64,000 bases of DNA from Craterostigma plantagineum (Eukaryota > Streptophyta > Magnoliopsida > Lamiales > Linderniaceae): positions 620,001 to 684,000 of the forward strand of contig JAPQWV010000327.1 in NCBI GenBank assembly GCA_027422505.1, read 5' to 3'. Shown here in pieces: positions 45,301 to 58,342 of this stretch (its first letter is position 1; the number at the start of each line of letters is the position of its first letter). The notes below the pieces were generated by a model. It saw nothing but the letters and a program-made list of their open reading frames with translations. It had not been told where the DNA came from and did no database searches. The position numbers and the translations under genes are program-made.

Positions 45301-45793
45301 TTTCATTTAATTACAAAAGACAGACTTCCAATTACAAATCCATGCTGCTTCGATGGCAGCCCTGGGTTGAGAATGTGTTTGCCAATACTCAGATATTCAC
45401 AACAAACGAAGAATAAAATTCAAATTGGAAAAACACTGCAAATCAACAAACCAGAAAGAAGCTCCTTCACGAGGAAGCTTCAACTTCACGCATTTCGGGC
45501 ACCTGGCGACGAGCATATGAACAATTTCGAAGATTAAACTTCCATGATCATAAAAACAATAAAAAAATGCAGCAGTAAATTCTAACACGAAACATAAGCG
45601 TACTGTACCGAATTAAATTACAAGAGCTACACTGAAAAAGAAAACAGAGCAAAAAAAATAAAATAAAAAAGCAACAATTCATAGAAAGACGGTGAGGAAC
45701 TGTACTGAAGATGAGCTGGCTTTCCACATTTCGCATTAATACTGTGCTATCGACTGCTGCCTCTGATCCACCGTCCATTAACACTGCACTCAT
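42361..45793 (-). CDS. MAP1A: Methionine aminopeptidase 1A, several indels
   Basis: Cytosolic type-1 enzyme that removes the initiator Met at the ribosome. Sixteen exons: 45793-45706, 45502-45452, 45277-45111, 44998-44923, 44739-44693, 44613-44569, 44445-44346, 44138-44087, 44009-43968, 43666-43605, 43517-43419, 43141-43068, 42986-42916, 42773-42708, 42619-42531, 42435-42361. An N-terminal zinc-finger region ([29 protein letters not shown]) is followed by the catalytic M24 domain: [15 protein letters not shown] and [11 protein letters not shown] (metal Asp residues), [10 protein letters not shown] (metal His), FTIEP-type [10 protein letters not shown] and QFEHTLLV (Glu ligands). Expected length is about 401 aa. 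The frame breaks at four places: near 45730 (exon 1), near 45180 (exon 3), at the exon 4 donor (44922) and at the exon 14 start (42770). Three look like missing bases, one like an extra A. Intron 7 uses a GC donor (GCAG|GCATTA). Confidence 0.92.
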
Positions 45794-46645
45794 GTCTATT
45801 AGCACCTTTCCAACATCTTATTTCACATCGTAATTTTGTGTGAAACTAAGTACCTTCAGCTAACTCTTCACCTAGGGTTTGTCGCAAAGAAAATCAAGAA
45901 CAATCAAGACTTCAAGCTGGGTTTAATTCGCTCTGTCAAAATGGTTAATTAAAACGTTTCTTATTTTCTTGATTGAAGCTGTGAGTGTTAAGGTCTAATG
46001 GTTCTTTTCTATTCCTATTTCTACTAATAAAAACAAAAACCAACAAGGAAAAGGAAAAAAAAAAACAGAATGGGCTATTTCTATTTCGGCCCACTAGGTT
46101 TTGTTTAGAGAACTTCTCTATTCACCTTCCTCTTATCTACGTTACGTATAAAATTTAGGAAAAAGAAATTAAAAATTTAAATTATTAAACCTATGTGTCT
46201 ACACTACACACATACATTATATATAGAGTGCTTAGATTAGATAAAAGGCCTTATTTTTGTCACTTATTTGGAGGAATCTCAGCGAACCTTTCCTGCGATT
46301 GTATGGATAAAAGCATGAATCTTTCACCATAGACCTATCTATATGTACGCAATTAAACACTATCTAATATTTTATTTTACAGCACATCTTTAAATCCAAT
46401 GAGTATGTGAGTGACTCTATCCACAACTTAGCTGTAGATACCTACCTGCTTCGTATGTCGACTGTTTATAAAACATAAAAGGATATAGTATTTAATTATG
46501 TTACATATGTTATTTTTTTGTCCGATGGACGTTGGTGTAATGTTCAAGGTCTCAACAAGATATAGAAAAGATACCTTTAAAAAGTAAAAATCAAAGCCCA
46601 TATGGCGGCCATTTACAAGTTCTCAACAAAATATGTAAACATATA

Positions 46646-46886
46646 CTCCCTCCGTTCCGAGCAACTATCACATAAATTGCTGGGCACGCAAATTAAGGTG
46701 GCATTATTAGAATAATATAGTACAATGAAAAGGTAAAAAAGTGTATATTTTAACACGTCTTTAAAGGATATTTAATATTATTATATTGATTATTTGTGAT
46801 AGTTTTATACTAAATAAGGAAAGATGATAAAATTATTGGGACGCCCGAAATGGAAAAGTGGGATGAAATTAGCGAGAAAGATGGAG
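46646..46886. mobile_element. Stowaway-type MITE, copy 1
   Basis: Starts CTCCCTCCGTTCCGAGCAAC, ends ...GATGGAG, flanked by TA duplications. The core ttaatattattatattgatta is shared with two other copies (53663-53897, 55395-55612). Tc1/Mariner-type non-autonomous element. Confidence 0.85.
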
Positions 46887-48744
46887 TAATACAGTAATAA
46901 TACACACACGCACCTACTATGATTTAACAGTCCAATCTATGTACATAGTACAGTGTCGTACTAAGATGAAAAGACTTGTGCCTAAGTAAAAGCGGGTCAT
47001 GGGATTTCGTAATAAAAAGAAAAGGTAAACAATAAACATGTGTAATGAAAGAAGAGGAAACTTCGTGTCAACGTAGACAGATGCTGACATTAAAAAGATT
47101 ACATCTACGATCTCCCAGCAACAGATCAAAATCAATGAGTTCGATATCATTTTATTGCTGAGGTTTTGGTAGACAGCATAATATTTATTATTACTATTTT
47201 ATTTAGTAGAAATAATCGGTTTTTTTTGTTACAAGTGGTATCAAGGAAGAAACCTGCAGACTAAAGCATTCTTCCTCGTGGTATTTTGTTACAAATGGTT
47301 CTGTCTCCATAGAAAATCCTCTCGCGGTTATTTTTATTATTACAGTATTTTCAAGATTCGATATATATGAATATTAAATATTTGCATGTGTGCCCTTGAT
47401 GAAGAACAGTCGTTGCTCAGATCAATAATGCATGTTTGCAAAACTGCAGAAGCTGACATAATTACTTGATGCCAAGAAACCAAAGAGCTTCTTTGTGAAA
47501 TGTTGTCCCACATGCTTTGGAAGATTGAAGGGATCGATTTGACTTATGAACATGTCCGTTGATCCACAATCATGAATAATAAATAAATAACTCAATAATT
47601 TTGAATGTAAATACAAATCGCATTGCCCACCCACCGTGTCTAAACATAACATTACATATCATTGAAGTCTCATTTTTTTTTTTCCTGAATCTGTATAAGA
47701 CATTCTTCTTACAATTGTTCTTCGAACACTAGAGGATGTGATGGTTTTCAATTATGTTAGAGAAGACGTGACAGCCATCTCTTTCAGAAAAGTGTAGGGT
47801 ATATTATATGTGCCCTTTATATGGTCAATAATATTGCGGAAATGATTTTTTTTAAAAAAAAAAAAAACACAAAAATAAAACTGGTCTTTGTAGTTGATTG
47901 GTAGAACGAATATGAGAAATAGAATTTTAATATTTGGATGGTAATTTGATTCGCATCTGTATGTTGGCCAAAGAGATGGTTGCAGTATGTAAATGTAAAG
48001 GACAATTAAGAAGCTACATAGTGAAAAAATGGGAGATATCTGCCCTTCTGTGGTTTCACTGAAAATAACGTATCTATGCGTGTGTGTGTAAGCAGTCACC
48101 GATGGTAAAATCACAAAATAAATAAACATATAAAATAAAATCGTGATAACCCTCATAAACAGTTTTTGTTGGAAATTAATACGTGACATAACTTAGTACG
48201 AGATTTTGATTTGCTCCATGGAATTTGCAAAGATGGAAATGAAGGGTTACTCAAGGTTGAAATTTTGATATCCATAAAAATATGTCTGTAAACTTGAATC
48301 ACAAATCATACAAATTTATGCCCTAAACTATAATATTTACCTAAAATTTCCATCGTAAAAAGTTGCAAGGAGATGCGAAGACAACCATGTGTAAGATCAT
48401 TAATCAAAGCCATATGTCAAGTTAAATGACCTGAACATGACCTAAACGACCTAGATCCTAAAGTACTTTGACTCGTAACTTGTAAGAACATAGTTTTAAA
48501 CTGCATTGGATAGGTGCCCGCTATTTAAGGCTTTGTAAAGAAAGAGTAAGGCTATCCCTATACTTTAGTATATTATATAACAGTTATAAATCTATAAATC
48601 AATAAATAAAAAAAATTAAAAAAAAAATGGAAAGAGTGTTGGACATTAATATTAATTACGAAAACAACTTGTGAATGAGTGAAAGCTAATGAGGGGCATG
48701 CAAACGTCCCTTTCTCAGTCCTCTCCCCCATCTCTGCCGCGTCT

Positions 48745-48808
<64 letters not shown>
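48745..48808. repeat. (CT)n microsatellite, about 64 bp
   Basis: Uninterrupted CT run, the longest dinucleotide repeat in the window. It lies 1.2 kb upstream of the YABBY start; no transcript could be tied to it. Confidence 0.95.
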
Positions 48809-48811
<3 letters not shown>

Positions 48812-49966
48812 AGAAATGAATTCTATTGAGAATCCCAACCATACATAGCTTTTCTACGGATTTTAGTGTGCACAAATGCATGTAAAAGATGGTCCATGAT
48901 GTATCATACAATTTGTGCAAGTGTACATCGCTTCAATATTTATACATATTTCATTTTCATCGGTTGAATTCGACTCGAGGCTGTATATTTATAGTTTAGT
49001 GATAACTTCGTTATCTACTTTGGATATTGATCGGTTAAATAGCGATACTTATCATCCCATTTGCTGTGTGTTTCGTAATTTCCTAATGTGCTCAAAAGTC
49101 AACATGTAAAGTGTTTGCTACATATTATTCGCTACTAGTATTCTTGCAACACTCAAATGCAATCGTTAAAAAGTTGATTTATTATATTAAATATATAATT
49201 ATAATTAACTAAATGTAGTGGATTGTTTATAATTGAACGTGTTGGGTTTTATTTCTTGTAGAAAAATGGTGAAATTTAATGACATTATTTACAAACTGGC
49301 TGATAATTCTTTTTTTAATCAAATTTTATTGGAGACAAAACATTATTGGTTGAAACTAATTGACGACCAAATTAAATTAGAAAGTAACTATTTTTACGAG
49401 GGTTATGATCTTTATAAAATAGAATAGAAAAGATACTAATCAATAGTGCTATGCTGTTCGATATATATGAGATGTAAGAGAACGTGATTACTACTTGTGA
49501 AAAAAATAAATCTCAATCATTGTTTTCTCTCGTCGATACCACTAAACAGAAATTGAGAAGTATGAGATCATTACAAGAGACGCAAACCAAAATAACATTT
49601 CATTACACAAGAATAATACGATAGTGAGCAAAAAAATTAAATCTTGGACTCTAAACATAATAAAACATACTTTCACTTTCTCTCCTTGTTTGAGTCCTCT
49701 CATCTATATTTAGTGCGCACAAAGCTCTCCTTCAAAACACACACACACACACACACTCTAGAGTTTATCTCTTGTCTTCTAACAAGCATCTCAAGCCCCA
49801 AAAGTTCATTTTTAACACCGCTCAGAGAATCAGATCCAAGTTTCGATATATTACATACCTCCATTCTGTCAATCTATCAATCAATCAAGTCAGAGAGAGA
49901 GAGAGAGAATTGACGAAACACAAGAAAGAAAATTAAAAAAAAAAAAAAGAGAGAGAGAAATAAACG

Positions 49967-51593
49967 ATGTCGTCTTCATCTGTTTTTACACCAGACCATC
50001 ACCACATCTCTCCCTCGGAACAGCTCTGCTATGTTCGTTGTGACTTTTGTGACACTGTCCTTGCGGTATACATAATAATATAGTATTATAAGTTCACTTC
50101 AATCATCAGTTCACTTTTCTTGCAAGAGAATGCTTCCATTTGACGAGATGTTTGATGCTCATTTTCGAAGTTTTTTTTTTTTTTTTCCTTTTCCCTTGTG
50201 TAATTTATAAGGTGAGTGTACCTTGCACGAGCTTCTTCAAGAATGTGACAGTGAGATGTGGGCATTGCACCAACCTCTTGTCTGTGAATATGCGTGCTTT
50301 GCTTCTTCCTTCAGCGAATCATCAGCTTCATCTCGGACACTCTTTCTTCTCTCCTCAGAATCTCCTGGTAATTCTTGTTCTTCCTCGTATTTTTCACTAC
50401 ATATTAGGGTTTCTTTTTTCTGGAGTTCTTATACTTCTCTTGATATCATTGAAAACCCTCAATTTCTTGTTCCCCTGGTGTGCATATATATATGTTGATT
50501 ATAACGCAATTACTAATTGTCTGTTTCTTACACAGGAGGAAATTCGAAACACACCCACAAATTTGCTGATGAATCAGCCAAATCCTAGCGAGACTTTTGC
50601 GCCTCTCCGTGCCATTGATGAGCTGCCTAAGCCTCCAATGGCTAACAGGCGTAAGAAATATTATATTTCTAACGTGTGCCAAACTGATATTGACATGCGT
50701 ACATAATTATTAGCTAAATGGACTATTTACTGATGAAGAAGCATATGATCTATCACAGGGAAATTCTTTCACGGGTCTCCATTGTTGCTTTTATTTATTA
50801 TCCCTTGTGCTTTTGAGTGTTGTAAGAATGTTTTCAGTCATTTTCGACACTAGCCTTTCAAAATAACAGTAGCTTCTTAACCAAAGTAAGATTTTCTTCT
50901 CTCTGTTTTTTTCTTTTTTTTTTTTGAAGAAAAAAAAATTCTTTAGAGTTCATTCTTCAAGAGGGAAAAGAACTTTATTGCACAGAAACGAATCTACTTT
51001 TCGAAGGGCAAAAACTCATGTGAGCGCATGTTCATCAGCAGTTTTGACTATAATATGTGGCCCTCTTCCATTTTTAGGGTTTCTTCTCCAAATTGTTTCC
51101 CATCCCTATTCTTGTTTGCCCTTTTTTCTCCCTTCTCTTCTCATAGCCTGTTTAACGTATTCAAGGAAAAACCTTTTTTTTTTTAACTTCAAGGCAGTCA
51201 AAAATATGATTTTTCTTTTCTTTTTTTTCTTGCTCTTTTGAAGGCTTTTACAAAGCTAGAGACATTTTTTTCCCTTTTCCCCCGGAATCAAGACAGCTTT
51301 GAATCAGTGGGATCTTAGGAAGTTCACCAAAAAGCGAAATCATTACACAATGATGAAGTGGTGATGAGATGGGAAAATAAAATAAAAAAAAAATAGAAAA
51401 TTGAGATTGCGACAGTGAATGATAAATGTACAATTCAAACACAGAGCCAGCCAAAGTGATTTAATGCGTGTTCTCGACTTTATGTTTTATTGTTTTTCTG
51501 CATATTATAATTTCCATTTTTCACAGCCCCAGAGAAAAGACAACGAGTGCCATCTGCTTATAATCGGTTCATCAAGTAAGTATCTTGTCTAAG

Positions 51594-51626
<33 letters not shown>

Positions 51627-52342
51627 AGCTAGAAAGAAAAGCTAAATGCATCTATGTGTATAGACTTTCATCTCCTCTTGCAGCTTTAGTCGTTAAGCAG
51701 CTTCTTTTTACATATAATTGCTCTTTTAATTTAATGCAAAGCTCTGAAACATTGTCATTAATTTTATAATATGTAAACAGTCACGCGGATTTCTATGAAC
51801 GAAATCTGAGAAGAATGTATGGTTTAAATTGATTTAAATATATTTCTAAGTAACTTTCAACTTTCTAGGGATGAGATCCAACGTATCAAAGCTGGAAACC
51901 CTGATATAAGCCACAGGGAGGCCTTCAGTGCAGCAGCAAAAAATGTAAGATCTCTATATAGACATAGCCAAGAATTTAGTTAATTAATTCAATTTTAATT
52001 ATAAAAAAAGCCTAATAATATTTTTTTAGTGGGCCCACTTTCCACACATTCACTTCGGACTCATGCCTGATCATCAACCCGTGAAAAAACCTAATGTTTG
52101 TCAACAGGTACATATCTATCTATCTTACAAACCCTATTTCTTGACCACTGAAATTCTGACAGAATTTTTAAAATAAATCTTGATTAGATCTTTGTGGGAT
52201 TTGCGTAATGGGCTTAAAGAAAAAGACACGCACACACTGATGTATCTTTTTATTTCTTAATATATTATCTAATTAGGAAGGAGATGACGTGGCGCTTATG
52301 AAAGATGGGTTTCTTGCAAACGTTGGTGTGGCTCCCTACTAA
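49967..52342 (+). CDS. FIL: YABBY transcription factor, FIL/YAB3 type
   Basis: YABBY proteins specify abaxial identity in leaves and floral organs; FIL/YAB1 and YAB3 are the vegetative pair (family knowledge). Seven exons: 49967-50065, 50212-50367, 50536-50650, 51527-51575, 51869-51944, 52030-52107, 52277-52342, all in frame, giving 212 aa. The C2C2 zinc finger uses C25/C28 and C49/C52. The HMG-like YABBY domain covers about 124-178 ([47 protein letters not shown]). The C-terminus [14 protein letters not shown] is the FIL/YAB3 signature, as is FSPQNLLEEIR. The leader has a CA-repeat and two GA tracts. The third intron (about 880 bp) is the longest. No disruption is seen. Confidence 0.94.
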
Positions 52343-52643
52343 GTCGCATTTGGCGCTTACTGTGTTGTTCTCTATTATTTTATCTATTGTTATGTGTGTT
52401 TGCGATCGATCTTCCATGGTTTAGTTAGGGTTCTTATGATTATGCAAAAAGACTGGTTGTGTACGATTGGCTTGAGTGACTTTGTGTGATGTTTAACAAC
52501 GCTTATTGAATGTTTTTTAAGTGAAGCTTTCTCTTATATGATTACTTACATTAACTTTTAGATGCTTGTTGTTTATCGTATATGGTTTTGTTAAAATTCG
52601 AAGTTTCCTCTTCTTCCTTTTCACCGGTCTTTCTTCGACCAAC

Positions 52644-53614
52644 TGATATAAAGCGTGAATTTAAATATTCAAATTAATAATTTCGGTAATTGAATTAACT
52701 TAATTAAGTATACCGGTTAGACATAGATGAAACCGGATACAACCAGCAGATCATCAACCATACCCGAAGTACACTGAAGACCGGACTGCATGATACCGGA
52801 CGTGCCACGCTAGACAATTTCACTTAAACACTATTTTAGAAGCCGCAAGTTGAAAACTTCTGACGAACAATTAATACAATGCCAGGTAGAGCCAATTTGA
52901 AGTCAAGCCTAGCTCAATAAGGAATAAAGCAAATGCACCGCAGACTTATGCAACACGGACAAACCCATTTTGGGTGAAGCTAATAAATGCTATGCCGGTA
53001 CATGAAGAGCTATCTCACAACGGGCTTCAACTTCAACCCAACTATAAATAGGAGGATGCAAGCTGAAGAACTCACTTCACCAACTCTGAATTTTTAGAAC
53101 GAGAGAATTAGCTCAAGCTTACAAGTGTTTAAGTTCTTTTAGCGAGAAATGAATTAAGATGTTGTCATCACTGCACTAAATCAGAACGTTTAGTGAGTGA
53201 TTTTCTCAAGGGACTGTAAAAATCTCTTGAAAGAAACGGCGTGTAAAAAGCTTTCTAGAATGCTCTAGAGTTCAATTAGCATATATAGTCGTGAGGGTTG
53301 TATTGAGCCAGTCTAGCTAAGGAGGTTGTACGACAAGAGTTGTAAACCGAGGCTTCTAGTGAATATATTACCTTCCTTGCGAGGAAGAAGGGGTGACATA
53401 TGATATTTTTTGCGAACCTCCAGAAACAAACTTTGTTTGTAACACACACTACGACTCACATCCGTCTTGGTTCATAACCGATCTGTTTCTTCCGCACCAG
53501 TCACGTATACTAATATCAAGCACCGGTACCGATCTTTAACGAGACCAAACCGAAAATAGACAATAGATAATCGTGTGTTTATTCACCCTCTAAACACGAA
53601 AACTGATCCTAGCA
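52644..53614 (+). repeat. Solo LTR (971 bp), related to the 17.8-kb Copia element
   Basis: Bounded by TG...CA (TGATATAAAGC... / ...GATCCTAGCA) and a perfect 5-bp duplication CCAAC (52639-52643, 53615-53619). Many blocks match the Copia LTR in order: cacaacgg followed by tataaat, ggactgtaaaaa, ccttccttgcgaggaagaag, cttccgcac, cgtatact, tttattcaccc, ctctaaac and gatccta. Divergence is considerable, so it is an older or sister family. No internal sequence remains, so it arose by LTR-LTR recombination. Confidence 0.85.
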
Positions 53615-53662
53615 CCAACGAATTTGCAATATTATGTCTTTTGTCTTAGAGTATATTATATA

Positions 53663-53897
53663 CTCCCTCTGTCCGAAATGTTTATGGACATTTGGGAGTT
53701 GGCACGAGAATTAAGAAACTGAATATTTTAATAATATAGTACAATAAGGTAAAAAAGTGTATATTTTGACACAGAATATTTTAATATTATTATATTGATT
53801 GTTTGTGATAGTTTTTTTGCTAAATAAGGAAATGTACAAAAGATGTGGGACGTCCGATTTAGTAAAATGTATTTAAAATGGTTCCGGACGGAGGGAG
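53663..53897. mobile_element. Stowaway-type MITE, copy 2
   Basis: CTCCCTCTGTCCGAAATG... to ...CGGACGGAGGGAG with TA on both sides. Best-preserved inverted ends of the three copies. It lies 48 bp after the solo LTR. Confidence 0.9.
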
Positions 53898-55394
53898 TAT
53901 AATATATTTCTAATAGTTGTGATATTAGGGTTCTGGTAATACGCCATCTTCGAAGTTGCCATCCCAAAGTAAGAAAAAAATAGTTTCGTGTTACACTTTT
54001 TTTTCACCAAAGCTTATTTTAATGAAATGACGTCTAAAGTCAATGCGGGCAAAACAGTACGTACGTTGTCTCTAATCAGACAAGATATCGAAAGGGAACG
54101 AACATGCTTTCCGAACTAAATGATTGGAGGAATCATTGTCGGTATAATGAAGTTGAACAACTAATGAAATGATTAATTTGTTGCAAAAGTATAAAATCAT
54201 ATTCCATGGTTACCATTCTTCAACAATAGTCTATTGGGCCAACCCAATTATAATTCAGACCGCCATTAGTTCAGTGGTCCAATTCCGTACATGTACCAAC
54301 AGTTGGAAACAATAATCAGTTAATGACGTTTGGTTTCGAATAATTCAGTTTCAAGAATCTTTGGCCCATAAACTGAGTTCTATCTAGCCCATCGCAAGCT
54401 CAATTTTTTTTGTGTCTTCAAATGGTTAAGTAATAAATACCTTACTATTGCTACTTTGCAGCATCGATCATTGTATATAAATTTCGCAATATTTACAAGT
54501 CAACCAACTCGCAACAAAAAAAATCAAATTTGAAGATTTGTTTTGTCAATTTTTGACTTTCTCATCAAAACTCTAGCTGTCTAAGCAGACCAAAGCCACA
54601 AACTTAGACTACAAAACAATTCACCCACCACAGAACATATGCTAGCTTTCACCAAAAGGAAATTATTATATTATTTCCCCTATATATAAGTAAATATTCA
54701 TTTTTATCAAAGGCCATGTGTGCCTAGCTATTGACCTATAACACTACGATACAAAACATTGCTTATTTCTTTGCAGAAGTATCAGCAGCTAGTACGACGC
54801 TCAGTGTTTATCATCTTTGTATCTTCCCAAACGCCTCTTTGTCTGTATTTTTAAACAAATATTACAAAATTTTGCTATATATACTTATACGACCATTTAA
54901 ACACGATAGCATACGTTTTGCTTCTTTTGTGATACTATTAATTATGCTTTACTTGTGTTTTTTTGTTTTCTGGCTGCTTTTTCTGCCAACGGGTTGATAA
55001 AGATTTAATATATTTTCGTCTCTTTGCGGAGATCAAAGAAAAAAATGGTGAATATTAATTGAAAAATGAAAAGAAAAATTAACCTTGTCGCTTTCGTACT
55101 TTAAACTAGGTCACGGCTCAAGTGGAGTTTGAGATAAAGAACTTGCAGTGAGTAACACCTTTTTCCTTCATTAGAATACTTTTCATTATAAATTATATAT
55201 ATTTAATGAAAACCCTAATGTTGAGTTTGTCCAGCAACATAAGAACCGCAGGTCATTATTTATTGGGATTTCAGAAAGCTGAATTGGCATGTCCCTATGA
55301 ATTCTTGAATTCATAGATATTAATCAATAATTGTGATAATTATAGTAATAGAGTCGATTATCTTTTTCATAATTTCCAATGCGGTATTAATATA

Positions 55395-55612
55395 CTCAGT
55401 CCAAACTTTATGGACATTTGGGAATTGGAATATGACACGATTTTTTAAGAAAATGAATATTTTAATAATATAGTACAATTAAAAGGTAAAATGTGCGAAT
55501 ATTTAATATTATTATATTGATTATTTGTGATAATTGTTTGCTAAAACTAGGAAATGTACAATAACGTCACGCCCGATACAGTAAGATGTATAAAAAATTT
55601 GGGACGGAGGGA
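55395..55612. mobile_element. Stowaway-type MITE, copy 3 (degraded left end)
   Basis: Core matches copies 1 and 2 (tttatggacatttggga, aatattttaataatatagtacaat, ggaaatgtac). The left end has lost the CCTCCG block (ctcagtcc); the right end is gggacggaggga. Confidence 0.8.
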
Positions 55613-56653
55613 TTCCAATATTTATTATTGATATTTTGCCAATTAGATGCAAGAATACATACAGCCATTTGCATTAACCAAACCACAATCTGCGTAGCTT
55701 TGATTTTTAATTAATTTTATTTTTTTTTATCGATTTGGATGAGGCTTACTTGGAAACAACCACGTCACAAAATCCCATCTTAATCTAACGTAACACCTGT
55801 CAAAATATGGATTTAGTTAGTTTGTTACGTTCGTCATTTTTATTTATTTCGCCTATTAAAAATAGAAGTGACATACCAAATGCGTAATTATAAATGGCCT
55901 TACCATGTTAAAACAAAACTTGAAAGAAACACTGCAAACTATCGTGAGCAGAGATATATTTACATTTATATGATAATATTTTGAAATTTTCTTTGAGAAA
56001 CGAGCAAAAGTCACAATCTTGAGTAATGTCGAGCCGCTTCCCTCTTCTTCGTCAACCTACAGCCTAGGGTTTGTTGATGTTTACATTCTCACTCATTACT
56101 TTATTTTACATAAATGTAGAATACATAAAAAATATTATATTTTCGAAATTAAAAATTCCACCTACAAGTAAGTAAGTTACATATATAGAGGATACACGAC
56201 AAATTGTCGTCGTGCATCAGTACTGTATCAGACACATAGCATAAACCCATTGGCCGTTGTATAAATAAGACAAAAATTAAAAAAATGTACAGTTCGTACA
56301 CACAACACTTCACCAAAATAGTATAACCACCCCAATGTAATCAATATATATATATTTTTGATTAGTATTTAAGAACAGTACTTCCAATAAATGAATCCAA
56401 CTTCTCTCCACTCGCTATTATCCTCAGTTTTTCAGCAGGGGCGCCGTTTCTCTTTTCTCACACCCTACAATAATTATAATAATCTTTTTAAATCGCATAC
56501 AATAAATAAATCAAATATATATGGTCATATTCATATATATATAGCCTAGATAGTAGTAGCGATACTACACCACACGACTCCAATTACAGAATTTCCAAGA
56601 TCTTTTCTTCTCACTGTTCTTTCCCAGAGTTATTGCTCTCATTCCCTAAGATC

Positions 56654-57811
56654 ATGGTGGGTCATATTCCTTTCTCTCTAAATCATCATTTTTCCTTCGA
56701 TCTTTTTTGCTTTTCTTTGTAATTTTAATTAATATGGGCTTCTGCGTATGTGTTACTGTTGTAGTCTGATTCCTCAGCCATGGTGGATGCGCCGAGCTGG
56801 CTCACCTCTCTTCTGAGTGAGAAGTTCTTCAACGCTTGCATAATTCACGAAGATTCAAAGAAGAATGAGAAGAACGTCTTTTGCTTGGATTGTTGCGAGG
56901 GAATCTGCCCCCACTGCTTCAAGTATCATCGCTCTCACAGGCTATTGCAGGTAACTCGCGTTCTTTGAAAAAGAATTTCCTGCTAATGCCTCTTGGAATT
57001 CTTTCGAATTTTTCAGCCTCGTTTCTTTGCAGATAAGGAGGTATGTGTACCATGATGTTATAAGGCTCGTGGACGCAGAGAAACTCATGGACTGTTCTCA
57101 TGTTCAGGTAAGTAACGAACTCTTCGAATTTTGAAAATTACCTTCGTCTTTTTCTTTCCTCTGCCGTGATGTAGCTCTCTTTCTTTTTCATGGGGCGCAG
57201 TGCTACACTACAAACAGTGCGAAAGTGATATTCATAAACCAAAGGCCGAGGACAAGAGCGCCGAGGTCTTCTTCAGGCAACCTCTGCATAACCTGCGACA
57301 GAAACCTGCAAGAAGCTTACCTCTACTGTTCCCTCTCTTGCAAGGTCGTCCCATGCAGTTTCCTCTTCTTTTTTTTTTTTAATCTTTAATCCTACACAAA
57401 ACCCATGATTTAAATCCCATTTAATTGGCCAATGGGTCGTCGTCGTCGTCGTCGTCTCTTTCATTACATTTGATGGTGAATTCTGCAACTTTCAAACAGC
57501 TTCAGTACATACTGAGGTCAAGCGGCGACCTTTCAACGTACCTTCGCACGTGCGAGTACCTCTCCCTGTCCGAACCGGGCCTCGACGACTCCGTCGCTGA
57601 ACCGGCGAAAACCGAGTCCTCCTGCAGCAGCGACTTGCCCACCGGCGGCGGCGGCGGTTCGAAGCATCCTGCGAGCACGGCGGCGGCTGAGGTCGTGAGG
57701 AAGAAGAGGAGCAGCATGGTCAGGCCGGTCTGTCGATCGGCTTGCGATGTCTCGGTGAGCGCGTCGGTGAGCCGGCGGAAGGGCACGCCGAACCGGGCTC
57801 CTCTTTACTAG
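56654..57811 (+). CDS. PLATZ zinc-binding transcription factor
   Basis: PLATZ proteins are plant AT-rich-sequence and zinc-binding factors, mostly repressors, linked to growth and Pol III genes. Exons: 56654-56656 (ATG only), 56765-56950, 57033-57107, 57201-57344, 57500-57811, giving 239 aa; if translation begins at the second ATG (56780) the protein is 233 aa. A B-box-like zinc region (CIIHEDSKKNEKNVFCLDCCEG then ICPHCFKYHRSHRLLQ) is followed by IRRYVYHDVIRL and the PLATZ core TNSAKVIFINQRP with CITCDRNLQEAYLYCSLSCK. The C-terminus is Ser/Gly-rich and basic. The last exon has two possible acceptors 6 bp apart (aaacag and cttcag), both in frame; the second is closer to the family pattern. It is convergent with the DUF3119-like gene. 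Confidence 0.9.
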
Positions 57812-58342
57812 CGCCGACCGAGTTAGTAATGGCGGCGATGGGATGGATGGAGTGTGTAAGCGATGGGACGTTTTAGTGGTTGAGGGCAAAATTGGTATTT
57901 TGACGAACATGTTATGATGGTATAGTTTGCACTTTGCAGGGGTTGCTTGCTTAGTTAGGAGAGTCTTCTTCTTCCTCACCGAGTTTTTTGTAGAGATGAA
58001 TGAACACTGCTGCTTTTTGACTTGTTAATGTAGTTAATGGCTCTGAATCAGTTTATAGAATGTTAGAAATCCATGGGTTTTTTTTCCTTAATATCTTAGT
58101 TTAATCATGTGACTAACATTCATGTATCTTGCACCCTTGGTCGTATCATGCATGAAAAATCATCGTCTGAATTCATGGAAATTTTGAAATTTTCTGTATC
58201 TTGGATAACCTTGAAATAGATTTCCACGTAAACATAGGGAAGAACCTACATGGATTTAGTATCCATCTCATAATATTTACCACCAAGTACTTGACAATTA
58301 AGGTCACATGCTAGTGAGCTTACAAAAATTTATTTGGGTCCG

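Larger units (their letters stand above)
45794..49966. other. Intergenic region, MAP1A promoter to FIL promoter
   Basis: About 4.2 kb without a supportable gene. It contains a Stowaway MITE at 46646-46886, a long CT-repeat at 48745-48808 and the upstream region of the YABBY gene. Minus-strand open stretches at 47.4-48.2 kb lack domains. Confidence 0.6.
52343..56653. other. Intergenic, solo LTR and two Stowaway MITEs
   Basis: About 4.3 kb without a gene. It contains the solo LTR 52644-53614, Stowaway copies at 53663-53897 and 55395-55612, and the PLATZ promoter side. Short open stretches near 54.7-55.0 kb show no domain. Confidence 0.6.

Noticed and set aside
47422..48189. Minus-strand open frames upstream of the CT repeat
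   Set aside because: Low-complexity, Phe/Ile-rich translations of AT-rich DNA; no conserved motif.
48573..48920. Minus-strand frame with a long Arg-Glu repeat
   Set aside because: The repeat is just translation of the CT microsatellite.
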